64,000 nucleotides of DNA from Heloderma charlesbogerti (lineage: Eukaryota; Chordata; Lepidosauria; Squamata; Helodermatidae): positions 1,986,501-2,050,500 of the forward strand of contig JANEZZ010001956.1 of NCBI GenBank assembly GCA_026122225.1. The letters run 5' to 3'. Position 1 is the first letter of the stretch. Each line of letters begins with the position of its first letter. The notes below the pieces were generated by a model. That model saw nothing but the letters and a program-made list of their open reading frames with translations. It ran no database searches and was not told the origin of the DNA. The translations under genes and the position numbers were made by a program. Below, one piece after another: positions 63,101-63,613 of this stretch.

Positions 63101-63613
63101 TCCTACTCATCCCATGTCTCCCTGCCTGGGCTGCCACCTTCCGTTCACCAAAGACACATATGCTTTCAGTGTTTAACCACACAGCCTGACTTTCCAGCCA
63201 CCATCAGGTTCATGGAATATGGGCAAATCTCGTGATGAATTAAAAAAAAAGAAGAAGGTCCAGTCATACAAGTTTCCCCGATTAAGGGTGCAATCCTATG
63301 CATCATTAGACAGAAAAAAGTCACTGCCAGCATGTAACTGGCTGGGGCATGCTGGGAGTTGTAGGACTTCTTTCCATCTAAACATGCATAGCATGGCGCC
63401 CTAAGTGATATTTCAATTCTGCAAGCGTGCCAGAGGCACCTGAGCTAACCTCCTACCTTGGCTCCATCGACACTGATTATTCGATAGCTGTTTCTTGTGC
63501 TGTCATAGAAGTAGGAAACAGTTACAGCCTGCTTGCTTGCAGGAACCCAGTTCTTCTTGGTGGCAGGGTCAATTTGGAAGACATGCGCTCTGGTGGTGAA
63601 GATGGGTTGCTCT
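4451..63613 (-). CDS. HOMER2: HOMER2 (Homer scaffold protein 2), exons 2-6 of a partial gene
   Basis: Five exons on the minus strand join in phase to encode residues 3 to 228 of a Homer-family postsynaptic scaffold: 63,613-63,457, 22,314-22,183, 10,475-10,383, 9,409-9,270 and 4,607-4,451. The N-terminal EVH1 domain (about residues 1-110) binds proline-rich PPxxF-type ligands such as group I mGluRs, IP3 receptors and Shank. The C-terminal coiled coil tetramerises the protein. Residues F14, W24, G89 and F90 of the EVH1 ligand groove are present, assuming exon 1 supplies Met-Gly. HOMER2 rather than HOMER1 is chosen because of [14 protein letters not shown] at the end of exon 3, the [15 protein letters not shown] linker and [10 protein letters not shown]. 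All introns are GT-AG. The start codon and the C-terminal coiled coil fall outside the window. No frameshift or stop is seen, so the gene looks intact. Confidence 0.96.
4813..4892. mobile_element. short hAT-like MITE remnant
   Basis: The ends CAGGGGAGGGCAACTTGTGG and ATGCCCACTACTG are imperfectly inverted, and an internal gggagttgcaatccaaaac block is shared with the CAGCCTTCCC family. No target duplication was verified. Confidence 0.4.
4930..5010 (-). mobile_element. CR1 LINE 3-prime end fragment
   Basis: The string tcatagaatcat followed by gtagggttggaaggggcc and gagtccaaccccc is the reverse complement of the conserved CR1 3-prime end with its ATTCTATGA-type tail. It is truncated to about 80 bp. 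Confidence 0.75.
5317..5565. mobile_element. hAT MITE, CAGGGCCAGCCC family
   Basis: The left end is CAGGGCCAGCCC and the right end GGGCCAGTCCTG, inverted copies. Perfect 8-bp target duplications CTCCTGAG flank it at 5,309-5,316 and 5,566-5,573. It is 249 bp with no coding capacity. Confidence 0.85.
6898..7207. mobile_element. hAT-like MITE, CAGGGRTGGGCAA family
   Basis: CAGGGATGGGCAAC at the left and GTTGCCCACCCCTG at the right are inverted copies. It is about 310 bp. The flanks gaagcatt and ctataaat do not match, so any target duplication is decayed. Confidence 0.55.
7500..8225 (+). mobile_element. non-LTR LINE 3-prime end, truncated ORF2
   Basis: The plus strand encodes a LINE ORF2 C-terminus in two frame-compatible pieces: [15 protein letters not shown] up to SMHSAFLE, then after a stop [20 protein letters not shown]. 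The C-x-C-x(n)-H-x(4)-C arrangement is the zinc-knuckle common in LINE C-termini. The element ends in a simple tail, aataaagtatcgtatcgt. A degraded relative lies on the minus strand at 48,389-49,690. The clade is uncertain. Confidence 0.6.
9270..9409 (-). CDS. HOMER2: HOMER2 exon 5 (linker, alternative-acceptor exon)
   Basis: This 140-bp exon encodes residues 130-175 plus two bases of codon 176, starting [11 protein letters not shown] and continuing [14 protein letters not shown] to LKLALAQ. The acceptor is ttgtgcag and the donor gtgaag. In mammals two HOMER2 isoforms differ by the first 11 residues of this region, through a second AG acceptor 33 bases downstream. Here that position reads CGG instead of CAG, so the second acceptor is absent and only the long form is predicted. 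Confidence 0.93.
9410..10382 (-). other. HOMER2: HOMER2 intron 4
   Basis: This intron is 973 bp. It is AT-rich with short homopolymer runs. No classifiable repeat or coding sequence was recognised. Confidence 0.85.
10383..10475 (-). CDS. HOMER2: HOMER2 exon 4 (EVH1 end and linker)
   Basis: This 93-bp, phase 0-0 exon encodes residues 99-129, [20 protein letters not shown] then [11 protein letters not shown]. It covers the terminal helix of the EVH1 domain and the start of the linker. The donor is the strong gtaagt and the acceptor reads gtttag. It is too short to stand out as an ORF and was found by joining to exons 3 and 5. Confidence 0.95.
10653..11126. mobile_element. AACCCA-rich inverted-repeat MITE
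   Basis: The left end GGCCTGGTTCACACATAA and right end TTATGTGCAAACCAGGTC are inverted. The interior has many aacccatgg and tgggtt motifs shared with the other family members. A minus-strand ORF inside is chance. Confidence 0.6.
12543..12690 (-). mobile_element. CR1 LINE 3-prime end fragment
   Basis: The tcatagaaaagtagggttgg to cctccagtgtgggag block is the reverse complement of the CR1 3-prime end and matches the opposite-strand copy at 35,775-35,986 almost base for base over about 140 bp. Confidence 0.85.
12767..12876. mobile_element. hAT MITE, CAGCCTTCCC family
   Basis: The pattern is ccttccccaatcctg, ctccagatgtattgg, an internal gggagttgtag and the closing ctgggaaggctg, all palindromic. 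The target duplication is not clear. Confidence 0.55.
13700..13900 (+). repeat. degenerate trinucleotide tract
   Basis: Triplets of the type tac, tat, tcc, ttc and cct run from about 13,700 to 13,830, followed by tta and taa repeats to about 13,890. Translation gives a Tyr/Ser-only string, which is a compositional artefact. Confidence 0.75.
13890..14010 (-). mobile_element. L2-type LINE 3-prime UTR fragment
   Basis: An (AAT)n-type tail followed by gctgccctatagatgatgaa and gggcagtttacaaag resembles the minus-strand 3-prime ends of L2-type LINEs at 37,507 and 59,355. Confidence 0.4.
14812..15031. mobile_element. hAT MITE, CAGTGG family
   Basis: It starts CAGTGGCAGCTCG and ends AACTGCCACTG, with perfect 8-bp target duplications gaaggact at 14,804-14,811 and 15,032-15,039. 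It is 220 bp and palindromic, with ggttttagtcagaaccagcc near the left arm and its inverse near the right arm. Short ORFs on both strands are artefacts of the palindrome. Confidence 0.85.
15922..19140 (+). mobile_element. full-length BovB (RTE clade) LINE
   Basis: This 3,219-bp element runs from ccccttcatggatcactgcc through a single long ORF to the BovB-type 3-prime end gactgaacaacaacaa. A target duplication gcagaatgt (9 bp, or 11 with the preceding aa) flanks it at 15,913-15,921 and 19,141-19,149. The 5-prime region ggagaaggaaatggcaaccc is a hallmark of BovB. The unbroken ORF and the perfect duplication indicate a recent insertion. It lies antisense to HOMER2 in intron 3. Confidence 0.93.
15987..19130 (+). 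CDS. BovB ORF2: endonuclease-reverse transcriptase, 1,047 aa
   Basis: This open frame encodes the AP-like endonuclease and reverse transcriptase that mobilise the element by target-primed reverse transcription. Endonuclease motifs are TWNVRSM (about residue 111), ISELKW with its Glu (about 141), GDWNAKVG, and [11 protein letters not shown] with the Asp-His pair (about 339-340). RT motifs are FIDYAKAFD (Asp about 692), [16 protein letters not shown], and YADD (about 792-795). The C-terminal domain contains MYGCESWT and ends KSRTRLND. The length is full for BovB and all catalytic residues seen are kept. It may be active. The true start may be this ATG or a later one before the endonuclease. Confidence 0.92.
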   Translation: MPCRATQDGQVMAESSDKMWSTGEGNGNPLQYSCQENPMESITRLKDMTPEDEPLRSEGVQYATGEEQRVFPSSARKSEAAGPNPKGHSAVDVSGGEKKIRCCKEQYCLGTWNVRSMNQGKLEVVKHEMARLNIDILGISELKWTGMGEFNSGDHHIYYCGQESLRRNGVALIVNKRVGKAVLGYNLKNDRMISVRIQGKPFNITVIQVYAPTTEAEEAEVDRFYEDLQHLLELTPKKDVLFIIGDWNAKVGSQEITGITGKHGLGVQNEAGQRLIEFCQDNTLIIANTLFQQHKRRLYTWTSPDGQYRNQIDYVLCSQRWRSSIQSVKTRPGADCGSDHELLLAKFRLKLKNVGKTTKPFRYDLNHIPYEYTVEVRNRFQGLDLIDRVPEELWTEVRNIVQEAATKSVPKKKKCMKAKWLSNEALQVAHERREAKSKGERGRYTQLNAEFQRIARRDKKAFLNEQCKEIEENNRMGKTRDLFKKIGDLKGTFCAKTGMIKDKEGRDLTEAEEIKKRWQEYTEELYRKDLNVPDSHDSAVTELEPDILESEVKWALGSISNNKASGDDSIPAELFKILKDDAVKVLHSICQQIWNTQQWPQDWKRSVYIPIPKKSNAKECSNYRTIALISHASKVMLKILQARLQQYANRELPEVQAGFRRGRGTRDQIANIRCIMEKAREFQKNVYFCFIDYAKAFDCVDHNKLWQILKVMGVPDHLTCLLRNLYEGQEATVRTRHGTTDWFKTGKGVRQGCILSPCLFNLYAEYIMRNAGLDESEVGIKIAGRIINNLRYADDTTLMAESEEDLKSLLLRVKEESAKAGLKLNIKKTKIMASGPITSWHIEGEEMEAVTDFTFLGSKITADGDCSHEIKRRLLLGRKAMANLDSIVRSRDITLPTKVRLIKAMVFPVVMYGCESWTIRKAERRRIDAFELWCWRRLLRVPWTARRSNQSILKEINPECSLEGQIMKLKLQYFGHLMRRENSLEKTLMLGKTEGKRRRGRQRMRWLDSITDAMNMKLSTLRERAQDRKAWRAMVHGVTKSRTRLND
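19163..20139 (+). pseudogene. L2-type LINE ORF2 C-terminal fragment, frameshifted
   Basis: Two overlapping frames (19,163-19,525 and 19,501-20,139) together match the end of the ORF at 55,350-56,639. The frame changes near 19,478, where ctgggggcattttgg lacks one base compared with ctgggggtcattttgg in the other copy. Features include [30 protein letters not shown] and [15 protein letters not shown]. The RT core is missing. Confidence 0.8.
19190..20228 (+). mobile_element. L2-type (CR1 superfamily) LINE, 5-prime truncated
   Basis: This copy is highly similar to 55,825-56,765 of the longer copy. It starts in ORF2 just after the YADD motif and ends in the tail attaataaatttaattaata. The C-terminus carries the LHWLPV motif typical of L2-type ORFs. 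It begins about 40 bp beyond the BovB 3-prime junction. Confidence 0.85.
20838..20895 (-). mobile_element. CR1-clade LINE 3-prime end fragment
   Basis: The short piece gagccctgctggatcagacc is the reverse complement of the 3-prime terminus of a family seen more fully at 35,328-36,113 (minus) and 41,722-41,925 (plus). Confidence 0.6.
20960..21612 (+). mobile_element. old L2-type LINE fragment
   Basis: Translation in pieces gives a decayed [15 protein letters not shown], then ctgcactggctcccc (LHWLP-type), and it ends in a 3-prime UTR with ctataaataag. Many frame breaks show that this is an old copy. Confidence 0.55.
22046..22073. repeat. (TG)n microsatellite
   Basis: About 14 TG dinucleotides in a row, followed by gagagaga. 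It lies about 110 bp downstream of exon 3 in transcript sense. Confidence 0.95.
22183..22314 (-). CDS. HOMER2: HOMER2 exon 3 (second half of EVH1 domain)
   Basis: This 132-bp, phase 0-0 exon encodes residues 55-98, from [13 protein letters not shown] to [12 protein letters not shown]. It includes [17 protein letters not shown], the most conserved block of Homer EVH1 domains, with G89 and F90. Phe in VFGLGF fits HOMER2; HOMER1 has Tyr there. The acceptor is tttttcag and the donor gtaact. It is separated from exon 2 by about 41 kb. Confidence 0.97.
22815..23400 (-). mobile_element. CR1-clade LINE 3-prime end split by a hAT MITE
   Basis: The family sequence runs 22,815-22,885 (cataagaacgtaggaac to tctggtcacaca) and resumes 23,304-23,400 (ttcacacagtggccacc to ccccagcaactgatg). 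Comparison with the copy at 35,328 shows the two parts are adjacent in the consensus. Confidence 0.65.
22886..23303. mobile_element. hAT MITE, TAGGGATGT family
   Basis: The ends TTGGGATGTT and AACATCCCTT are inverted. The flanks gtcacaca (22,878-22,885) and ttcacaca (23,304-23,311) match at 7 of 8 positions, an expected hAT target duplication. Inside is a cluster of palindromic TTGCGCAA-type motifs at 23,045-23,160. Confidence 0.65.
23493..23859 (-). mobile_element. Sauria-type SINE (tRNA-derived, BovB tail)
   Basis: On the minus strand it begins near a tRNA-like head with ggtggcttagtggttaag (A-box-like) and later cagttcgaaagc, and it ends with agagtcggacacgactgg, which is the BovB 3-prime end, plus a (TTTACC)-type tail. 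A 10-bp target duplication agacaactgt flanks it at 23,483-23,492 and 23,860-23,869. It is 367 bp. SINEs with this tail are moved by BovB reverse transcriptase. Confidence 0.88.
23912..24165 (+). mobile_element. SINE interrupted by a hAT MITE
   Basis: The parts ccctggagagcaccagctgccagtcag... to about 23,980 and gtaggcaatactaggcaaga from 24,107 are consecutive in a SINE whose other parts are seen at 37,383 and 28,703 (minus). The MITE at about 23,984-24,106 separates them. It is followed by an (AC)n tract. Confidence 0.5.
23984..24106. mobile_element. hAT MITE, CAGCCTTCCC family (short)
   Basis: Cagcctggtgccccccagat and ctggagggcacctacactg form the ends, with internal actacaactcctataaactc. It is inserted in a SINE. 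Confidence 0.5.
24169..24191. repeat. (AC)n microsatellite
   Basis: About 11 AC dinucleotides, followed at 24,224-24,237 by a run of A. Confidence 0.9.
25365..25735 (+). mobile_element. CR1-clade LINE 3-prime end, split by MITE
   Basis: The family is read in plus sense: gatgctacctccagtatcgg, gggagggtgctgttgtgctc, ggttggccactggatgaaca, ending atccagcagggctcgtctca. The CAGTGG MITE interrupts it at 25,560-25,695. Confidence 0.65.
25560..25695. mobile_element. hAT MITE, CAGTGG family, left end lost
   Basis: The right end gccaccagcctccactg is typical. The left part starts inside the element at tgcaaatccactcc and contains a duplicated 38-bp segment. The flanks ggactaga and ggcttaga agree at 6 of 8 positions. 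Confidence 0.6.
25747..26026. mobile_element. hAT-like MITE, CAGRGGTGGGC family
   Basis: CAGAGGTGGGCTGC and GTTGCCACCCCTG are inverted ends. The flanks ccgtaaag and ccttaacg match at 6 of 8. The internal ORF is chance. Confidence 0.5.
26695..26790. mobile_element. hAT MITE remnant, CAGCCTTCCC family
   Basis: The blocks ggcaacctggtgtcctccaa and gtgttggacaacaacgcc plus the inverse gggagctgtag place it in this family. It is truncated at the right. Confidence 0.45.
27306..27437. mobile_element. hAT MITE, CAGCCTTCCC family
   Basis: CAGCCTTCTCTAACCTGG is mirrored by CCAGGTTGGGGAAGAGTG. The flanks gcatagag and gcatattg share 6 of 8 bases. Confidence 0.65.
27478..27715 (+). mobile_element. MIR-like CORE-SINE
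   Basis: The tRNA-like head has cagcgtggtgcagtggttag (A-box-like) and ccgggttctagtcc (B-box-like). Next comes the core gggtgactctgggccagtca and ggttgctgtggggataatat, then a gatataaatgtaag 3-prime end. Three further copies lie at 31,113, 33,469 and 60,642, all plus strand. Confidence 0.75.
27761..28211. mobile_element. Harbinger-like MITE, GGGTGCAATCC family
   Basis: Ends GGGAGGGAGCAATCCTATGC and CACAGGATTGCGCCC are inverted copies of the family TIR. TAA lies at the left and TTA at the right. It is about 451 bp and GC-rich inside. Confidence 0.55.
28703..28765 (-). mobile_element. SINE 3-prime fragment
   Basis: The string cagctgccttctaatgagtc then ggtccatctagcccagt is the reverse complement of the SINE end seen at 38,240-38,300 (gacctgatataaggcagctt). 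Confidence 0.5.
28940..29400. mobile_element. AACCCA-rich inverted-repeat MITE
   Basis: CCGGTTTGTACATGACGACA and GTTGTTACGTGCAAACTG are the ends. The inside has repeated aaccatgggttgttg and gaacccagaactgtgg motifs in both orientations. Confidence 0.55.
29797..30790 (+). mobile_element. L2-type LINE 3-prime end, split by a solo LTR
   Basis: Left part 29,797-30,082 encodes [20 protein letters not shown] and ends its ORF with the KTFFFSQAF motif. Right part 30,618-30,790 is the 3-prime UTR with gaaccacccagagagctttg and an ataaataaa tail. The solo LTR at 30,083-30,617 separates them. Confidence 0.75.
30083..30617 (-). mobile_element. solo LTR, 535 bp
   Basis: The sequence starts TGTATTACCCC and ends GGGGCCATTACA, with TG/CA termini and partly inverted ends. 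It is flanked by a perfect 5-bp target duplication GCTGC (30,078-30,082 and 30,618-30,622). A polyadenylation signal AATAAA reads on the minus strand near 30,172, about 90 bp from that strand's 3-prime end, which sets the orientation. A 5-bp duplication fits Ty3/gypsy-type or some retroviral elements. No internal region remains. Confidence 0.82.
31113..31345 (+). mobile_element. MIR-like CORE-SINE
   Basis: Gagccagtgtggtgtagtgg, gattctagtccccactcagc and the core actgggtgactttgggccag are followed by ggttgttgttgtgaggataa and an (AAAT)n tail. Confidence 0.8.
31780..32380 (-). mobile_element. L1-like ORF2 C-terminal fragment with foldback
   Basis: Minus-strand translation gives [20 protein letters not shown], a C-x2-C-x(n)-H-x4-C knuckle like L1-type C-termini. 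After the inverted segment it gives [20 protein letters not shown]. The two parts flank a 125-bp inverted duplication. No complete ORF remains. Confidence 0.6.
31924..32191. repeat. large foldback: 125-bp arms, 18-bp loop
   Basis: Arms 31,924-32,048 and 32,067-32,191 are reverse complements with no gaps. I count 117 of 125 positions matching. The eight differences all lie in the outer two thirds, and the inner 40 bp on each side are identical. The loop at 32,049-32,066 reads gtgcccttttggcagcta. Confidence 0.95.
32735..32871. mobile_element. hAT MITE, CAGCCTTCCC family
   Basis: Agccttccccagcctggtac and ggttggagaaggctg are inverted ends, with internal gggagttgtagtcc. Confidence 0.6.
33469..33712 (+). 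mobile_element. MIR-like CORE-SINE
   Basis: Ccactgtggtatagtgatta, gtgctcaagtcc and the core gggtgactttgggccagcaa are followed by cacagggttgttgtgaagat and gatataaatgtagc. Confidence 0.8.
33803..34349 (+). mobile_element. solo LTR, 547 bp
   Basis: The LTR starts TGTCAGGGTGGAAACTG and ends GGGCGCTCCTGACA, with TGTCAG/CTGACA inverted ends. A perfect 5-bp target duplication CTATT lies at 33,798-33,802 and 34,350-34,354. The orientation is inferred from a cataaaggagtaaag stretch near the 3-prime end. Its first 300 bp form an open frame rich in Ser/Glu and then Arg, which is unusual for an LTR. The 5-bp duplication suggests a Ty3/gypsy-like source. Confidence 0.85.
34490..34685. mobile_element. hAT MITE, CAGTGG family
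   Basis: CAGTGGAGGCTGGTGGCTCC and GGAGCCACCAGCCTCCAC are exact inverted ends. Flanks gtatttat and ctattcat are similar. The middle palindrome is agctagctcctttagagttc with its inverse. Confidence 0.75.
35328..36113 (-). mobile_element. CR1-clade LINE 3-prime region, split by CR1
   Basis: The minus-strand 3-prime terminus begins at cataagagcataagaacaga and gagccctgctggatcaggcc. The body includes ccccagcaactggtactaga and gtttgtctaacccccttt. It continues after the insertion from 35,987 to tgatcaattcaattgccc. Decayed coding in plus-of-element sense resembles the CR1 ORF2 C-terminus. Confidence 0.65.
35775..35986 (+). mobile_element. CR1 LINE 3-prime end
   Basis: The sequence gaccaggaagtaaacacgtc to ctactgtgctatgattctat ends in the CR1 octamer-type tail. 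GACC occurs at both junctions, which may be a short target duplication. It is inserted in an older LINE of opposite orientation. Confidence 0.8.
37383..38305 (+). mobile_element. 5S rRNA-like SINE, split by an L2-type LINE
   Basis: The head 37,383-37,506 (tctgaagttaaacaggacc) resembles the internal promoter part of 5S rRNA. The tail 38,197-38,305 (agagtgctgctgccaat-type, then gacctgatataaggcagctt) matches SINE ends elsewhere in the window. The L2 piece at 37,507-38,196 lies between them. Confidence 0.5.
37507..38196 (-). mobile_element. L2-type LINE 3-prime fragment
   Basis: The minus strand has an open stretch (38,112-37,735) with [34 protein letters not shown] and [13 protein letters not shown], and ends in an (AAT)n tail. 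It is a different subfamily from the 52.7-kb element. Confidence 0.8.
38344..38372. repeat. (TG)n microsatellite
   Basis: A run of TG dinucleotides interrupted once by TTTG. Confidence 0.9.
38520..38597. mobile_element. hAT MITE half, CAGCCTTCCC family
   Basis: Only the left half is present: ccagccttccccaacctggt, gatgtgtcagactgcaactc. The mirror half is missing. Confidence 0.5.
38882..39373. mobile_element. Harbinger-like MITE, GGGTGCAATCC family
   Basis: The ends GAGAGCAATCTAAAG and CCATAAGACTGCACCC are inverted, with a perfect 3-bp duplication TTA (38,879-38,881 and 39,374-39,376). It is 492 bp. The ORFs of 97 and 128 codons inside are on opposite strands and have no recognisable domain. 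Confidence 0.75.
39510..39639. mobile_element. hAT MITE, CAGCCTTCCC family
   Basis: Tttcccagcctggtgccctc and gggcagcgggttggagaagg are inverted, with internal ggactacaattgccagcatc. Confidence 0.6.
40285..40825 (+). mobile_element. L2-type LINE 3-prime fragment
   Basis: Decayed coding includes [17 protein letters not shown] and VKTFLYS, then the 3-prime UTR aaccacccagagagctttgg and the tail (aaatg)n. It contains a small tandem duplication of ctaaggccct. Confidence 0.75.
41722..41925 (+). mobile_element. CR1-clade LINE 3-prime end
   Basis: Actacctccagtatcagagg, gggagggtgctgttgcactc, then gatccagcagggctcttaca at the terminus: the plus-sense version of the 35,328 copy. Confidence 0.7.
42151..42191. 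repeat. (CT)n(CA)n compound microsatellite
   Basis: About 11 CT units run directly into about 9 CA units. Confidence 0.9.
42874..43140. mobile_element. AACCCA-rich inverted-repeat MITE
   Basis: The end CACCTTGTTTGCACGTAACG is mirrored by CCATTACATGCAAACCATTA. Internal acccataaataatccat fits the family. Confidence 0.5.
43141..43347 (-). mobile_element. L2-type LINE 3-prime end
   Basis: An (ATT)n tail, agattcccc-less UTR with ggccagctacccagccactc, and gcccacctgaacagccaggt match the reverse complement of the end at 56,580-56,770. Confidence 0.75.
43804..43939. mobile_element. hAT MITE, CAGCCTTCCC family
   Basis: CAGCCTTCCCCAACCTGGTG mirrors CACCAGGTTAGAGAAGGGTG. The target duplication is cactagcc / cattagcc (7 of 8). 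Confidence 0.75.
44711..45516 (+). pseudogene. BovB ORF2 C-terminal fragment
   Basis: This matches residues about 775-1,047 of the intact copy. YADD is changed at the preceding residue (LQYADD for LRYADD). A premature TAG lies at 45,183-45,185 in the conserved ELWCWRR segment. It cannot encode an active enzyme. Confidence 0.85.
44711..45528 (+). mobile_element. BovB LINE, 5-prime truncated, decayed
   Basis: It starts at ggttggaattaagattgc inside the RT domain, just before YADD, and ends in the BovB tail aacaacaacaac. The frame is open 44,775-45,185, then Trp codon TGG reads TAG. There is a small deletion after cctggactg and a second stop near the end. No target duplication is obvious. Confidence 0.9.
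45623..48364 (+). CDS. BovB ORF2, N-terminally truncated but open
   Basis: The frame is 913 codons, of which about the first 33 come from flanking DNA. It lacks the first endonuclease motifs (TWNVRSM, ISELKW) but keeps GDWNAKVG, motif [26 protein letters not shown] and YADD through to the C-terminal TRLND. One endonuclease change is visible: GSDHELL reads GSNHELL, so the catalytic Asp is Asn. Dead by truncation but only slightly mutated. It would have no promoter of its own. Confidence 0.85.
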   Translation: MTRKSMYHSKDLPGRSNRSGSLITIKSHHSNMRNGVALIVNKRVGKAVLGYNLKNDRMISVRIQGKPFNITVIQVYAPTTEAEEAEVDRFYEDLQHLLELTPKKDVLFIIGDWNAKVGSQEITGITGRHGLGVQNEAGQKLIEFCQENMLIIANTLFQQHKRRLYTWTSPDGQYRNQIDYVLCSQRWRSSIQSVKTRPGADCGSNHELLLAKFRLQLKNVGKTTKPFRYDLNHIPDEYTVEVRNRFKGFDLIDRVPEELWTEVRNIVQEAATKSIPKKKKCKKAKWLSDEALQVAEERREAKSKGERGRYTQLNAEFQRIARRDKKAFLNEQCKEIEENNRMGKTRDLFKKIGDLKGTFCAKTGMIKDKEGRDLTEADEIKKRWQEYTEELYRKDLNVPDSHDSAVTELEPDILESEVKWALGSISNNKASGDDSIPAELFKILKDDAVKVLHSICQQMWNTQQWPQDWKRSVYIPIPKKGNAKECSNYRTIALISHASKVMLKILQARLQQYVNRELPEVQAGFRRGRGTRDQIANIRCIKEKAREFQKNVYFCFIDYAKAFDCVDHNKLWQILKVMGVPDHLTCLLRNLYEGQEATVRTRHGTTDWFKIGKGVRQGCILSPCLFNLYAEYIMRNAGLDESEVRIKIAGRIINNLRYADDTTLMAESEEDLKSLLLRVKEESAKAGLKLNIKKTKIMASGPITSWHIEGEEMEAVTDFTFLGSKITADGDCSHEIKRRLLLGRKAMANLDSIVRRRDITLPTKVRLIKAMVFPVVMYGCESWTIRKAERRRIDAFELWCWRRLLRVPWTARRSNQSILKEINPECSLEGQIMKLKLQYFGHLMRRENSLEKTLMLGKTEGKRRRGRQRMRWLDSITDAMNMNLSTLRERAQDRKAWHAMVHGVTQSRTRLND
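45721..48376 (+). mobile_element. BovB LINE, 5-prime truncated, young
   Basis: Sequence from aatggagtagcactcatag to gactgaacaacaacaac is flanked by a 12-bp target duplication aacatgcgtaat (45,713-45,724 and 48,377-48,388). The 5-prime cut falls in the endonuclease domain, and the boundary has a few bases of microhomology (aatgg). Similarity to the full-length copy is very high by eye. The insertion split an older minus-strand LINE. Confidence 0.93.
48389..49690 (-). mobile_element. decayed LINE ORF2, split by a Harbinger-like MITE
   Basis: Minus-strand translation with several frame changes gives [17 protein letters not shown] near 49,540, then [20 protein letters not shown] near 48,990, [18 protein letters not shown], and a C-terminal part towards 48,400. 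This is the order of the post-RT domain of a LINE of the kind at 7,500-8,225. The MITE 49,090-49,473 interrupts it. No catalytic region is left. Confidence 0.55.
49090..49473. mobile_element. Harbinger-like MITE, 384 bp
   Basis: GGGCTTCATCACATGG at the left and GGTATAGAAATGCCC at the right share inverted GGGCnT ends. A perfect TAA duplication lies at 49,087-49,089 and 49,474-49,476. The surrounding LINE reading resumes across it, which confirms an insertion. Confidence 0.65.
50300..50520. mobile_element. AACCCA-rich MITE, partial
   Basis: GGCCTGATTCACACGTAAGG begins it, with internal acccagaaagagtgggttg. A second start-like CCAGGTTCGCACATAAC follows at 50,510, so the right boundary is uncertain. 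Confidence 0.45.
52939..56639 (+). pseudogene. L2-type ORF2 (endonuclease-RT), disrupted
   Basis: Endonuclease motifs are [17 protein letters not shown] (the expected Glu of T-E-T-W reads Val), [11 protein letters not shown] and [10 protein letters not shown] motifs are [26 protein letters not shown] and QYADDTQIY, and the C-terminus has [15 protein letters not shown]. Damage: an in-frame TGA at 53,626, a frameshift near 54,060, the hAT insertion, and a TGA at about 56,280 where the sister copy has CGA. Excluding the hAT element and one 8-bp duplication (742 bp), the frame continues across the insertion. Confidence 0.88.
54609..55342. mobile_element. hAT element, TAGGGATGT family, 734 bp
   Basis: It begins TAGGGATGTACG and ends GACATCCCTA with a perfect 8-bp duplication gccatttt (54,601-54,608 and 55,343-55,350). 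It is non-coding, with C-rich repeats cccccggaatcctcgatgg and strong internal palindromes at 54,943-54,985 and 55,055-55,090. Confidence 0.88.
57250..57584 (+). mobile_element. CR1-clade LINE fragment with tandem duplication
   Basis: Ggaaaaggcacagcaaagat and catcctctctcaacactgga match in order the coding part of the 35,328 family read in element sense. Near the end a 41-bp unit (ttcaaaacagaacaaaag...) occurs twice in tandem at about 57,488-57,565. Confidence 0.5.
57585..58335 (+). mobile_element. L2-type LINE fragment split by a MITE
   Basis: Left part 57,585-57,665 reads [12 protein letters not shown], and the right part resumes tactgttatag and includes [20 protein letters not shown]. Both equal successive parts of the L2 ORF2 seen at 55,890-56,250. 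The MITE at 57,666-57,943 sits between them. Confidence 0.65.
57666..57943. mobile_element. AACCCA-rich inverted-repeat MITE
   Basis: GGCCTGGTTCACACGTAA is mirrored by GAGAATCAGGTC. Because it sits in an L2 sequence, the empty site can be read from other L2 copies: GTA is present on both sides, suggesting a 3-bp target duplication. Confidence 0.65.
58552..58679. mobile_element. hAT MITE, CAGCCTTCCC family
   Basis: Ctgtccctaacttggtgccc, then ggactacaactcccagcatt, closing with gaagctgggagaggctg. Confidence 0.55.
59030..59165. repeat. TTGCACAA-rich stretch
   Basis: The motif ttgcacaa or its inverse ttgtgcaa occurs about six times in 130 bp, with variants tgcgcc and ttacacaa. I cannot assign it to a known repeat. 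Confidence 0.6.
59355..59805 (-). mobile_element. L2-type LINE 3-prime fragment
   Basis: The minus strand reads [20 protein letters not shown], which parallels [20 protein letters not shown] of the copy at 37,507, followed by a UTR with ctgaggcagtttacaaaaca. It is decayed. Confidence 0.65.
60378..60572. mobile_element. hAT MITE, CAGTGG family
   Basis: Right end gcagcctccactg and the paired arms ccattctgggttttagtcag / ctgactaaaacccagaatgg are nearly perfect inverse copies. The left end is degraded and no target duplication is visible. Confidence 0.65.
60642..60880 (+). mobile_element. MIR-like CORE-SINE
   Basis: Gagccagtgtggtgtggtgg, ggttctagtccccactcgg, the core gggtgactttgggccagtca, and the end gatataaatgtgataa. 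Confidence 0.8.
60962..61146. mobile_element. possible hAT MITE
   Basis: CAGGGCTGTCAAACCGTTTT at the left and ccatccttgct at the right suggest a short hAT-like element, but the right inverted end is weak. Confidence 0.3.
61478..61562. mobile_element. hAT MITE remnant, CAGCCTTCCC family
   Basis: Gcaggggtcttccccaacac and cagcttgtagaaggctg are short mirrored ends, with internal attgtagtccaacacatcc. Confidence 0.5.
62081..62216. mobile_element. hAT MITE, CAGCCTTCCC family
   Basis: CAGTCTTCCCCAACCTGCTG and CACCAGGTAAGGGAAGGCTG are inverted. The flanks are ccctaggt and ccctagaa (6 of 8). Confidence 0.7.
62246..62477. mobile_element. inverted-repeat MITE with CCATGGTTT ends
   Basis: CATAATGGCAAACCATGGTT at the left and AACCATGGTTTGCCATTATG at the right are exact inverse copies of 20 bp. 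The interior is rich in caaaccagtttgcc-type motifs. Confidence 0.7.
63286..63401. mobile_element. Harbinger-like MITE, GGGTGCAATCC family, 116 bp
   Basis: GGGTGCAATCCTATGCAT mirrors ATGCATAGCATGGCGCCC, with TAA on both sides (63,283-63,285 and 63,402-63,404). It lies 56 bp from exon 2 on the intron 2 side. Confidence 0.75.
63457..63613 (-). CDS. HOMER2: HOMER2 exon 2 (first half of EVH1 domain)
   Basis: This 157-bp exon encodes residues 3-54, starting [16 protein letters not shown] and ending IISVDGAK. It contains F14 and W24 (in KKNWVPASK), which line the EVH1 ligand groove. The acceptor reads ttccag and the first base A completes a Gly codon begun in exon 1. The donor gtaggagg is weak but canonical, and the exon ends in phase 0. 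A Met upstream in the same frame lies in intron 1 and is not the start, because Homer proteins begin Met-Gly immediately before this exon. Confidence 0.96.
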
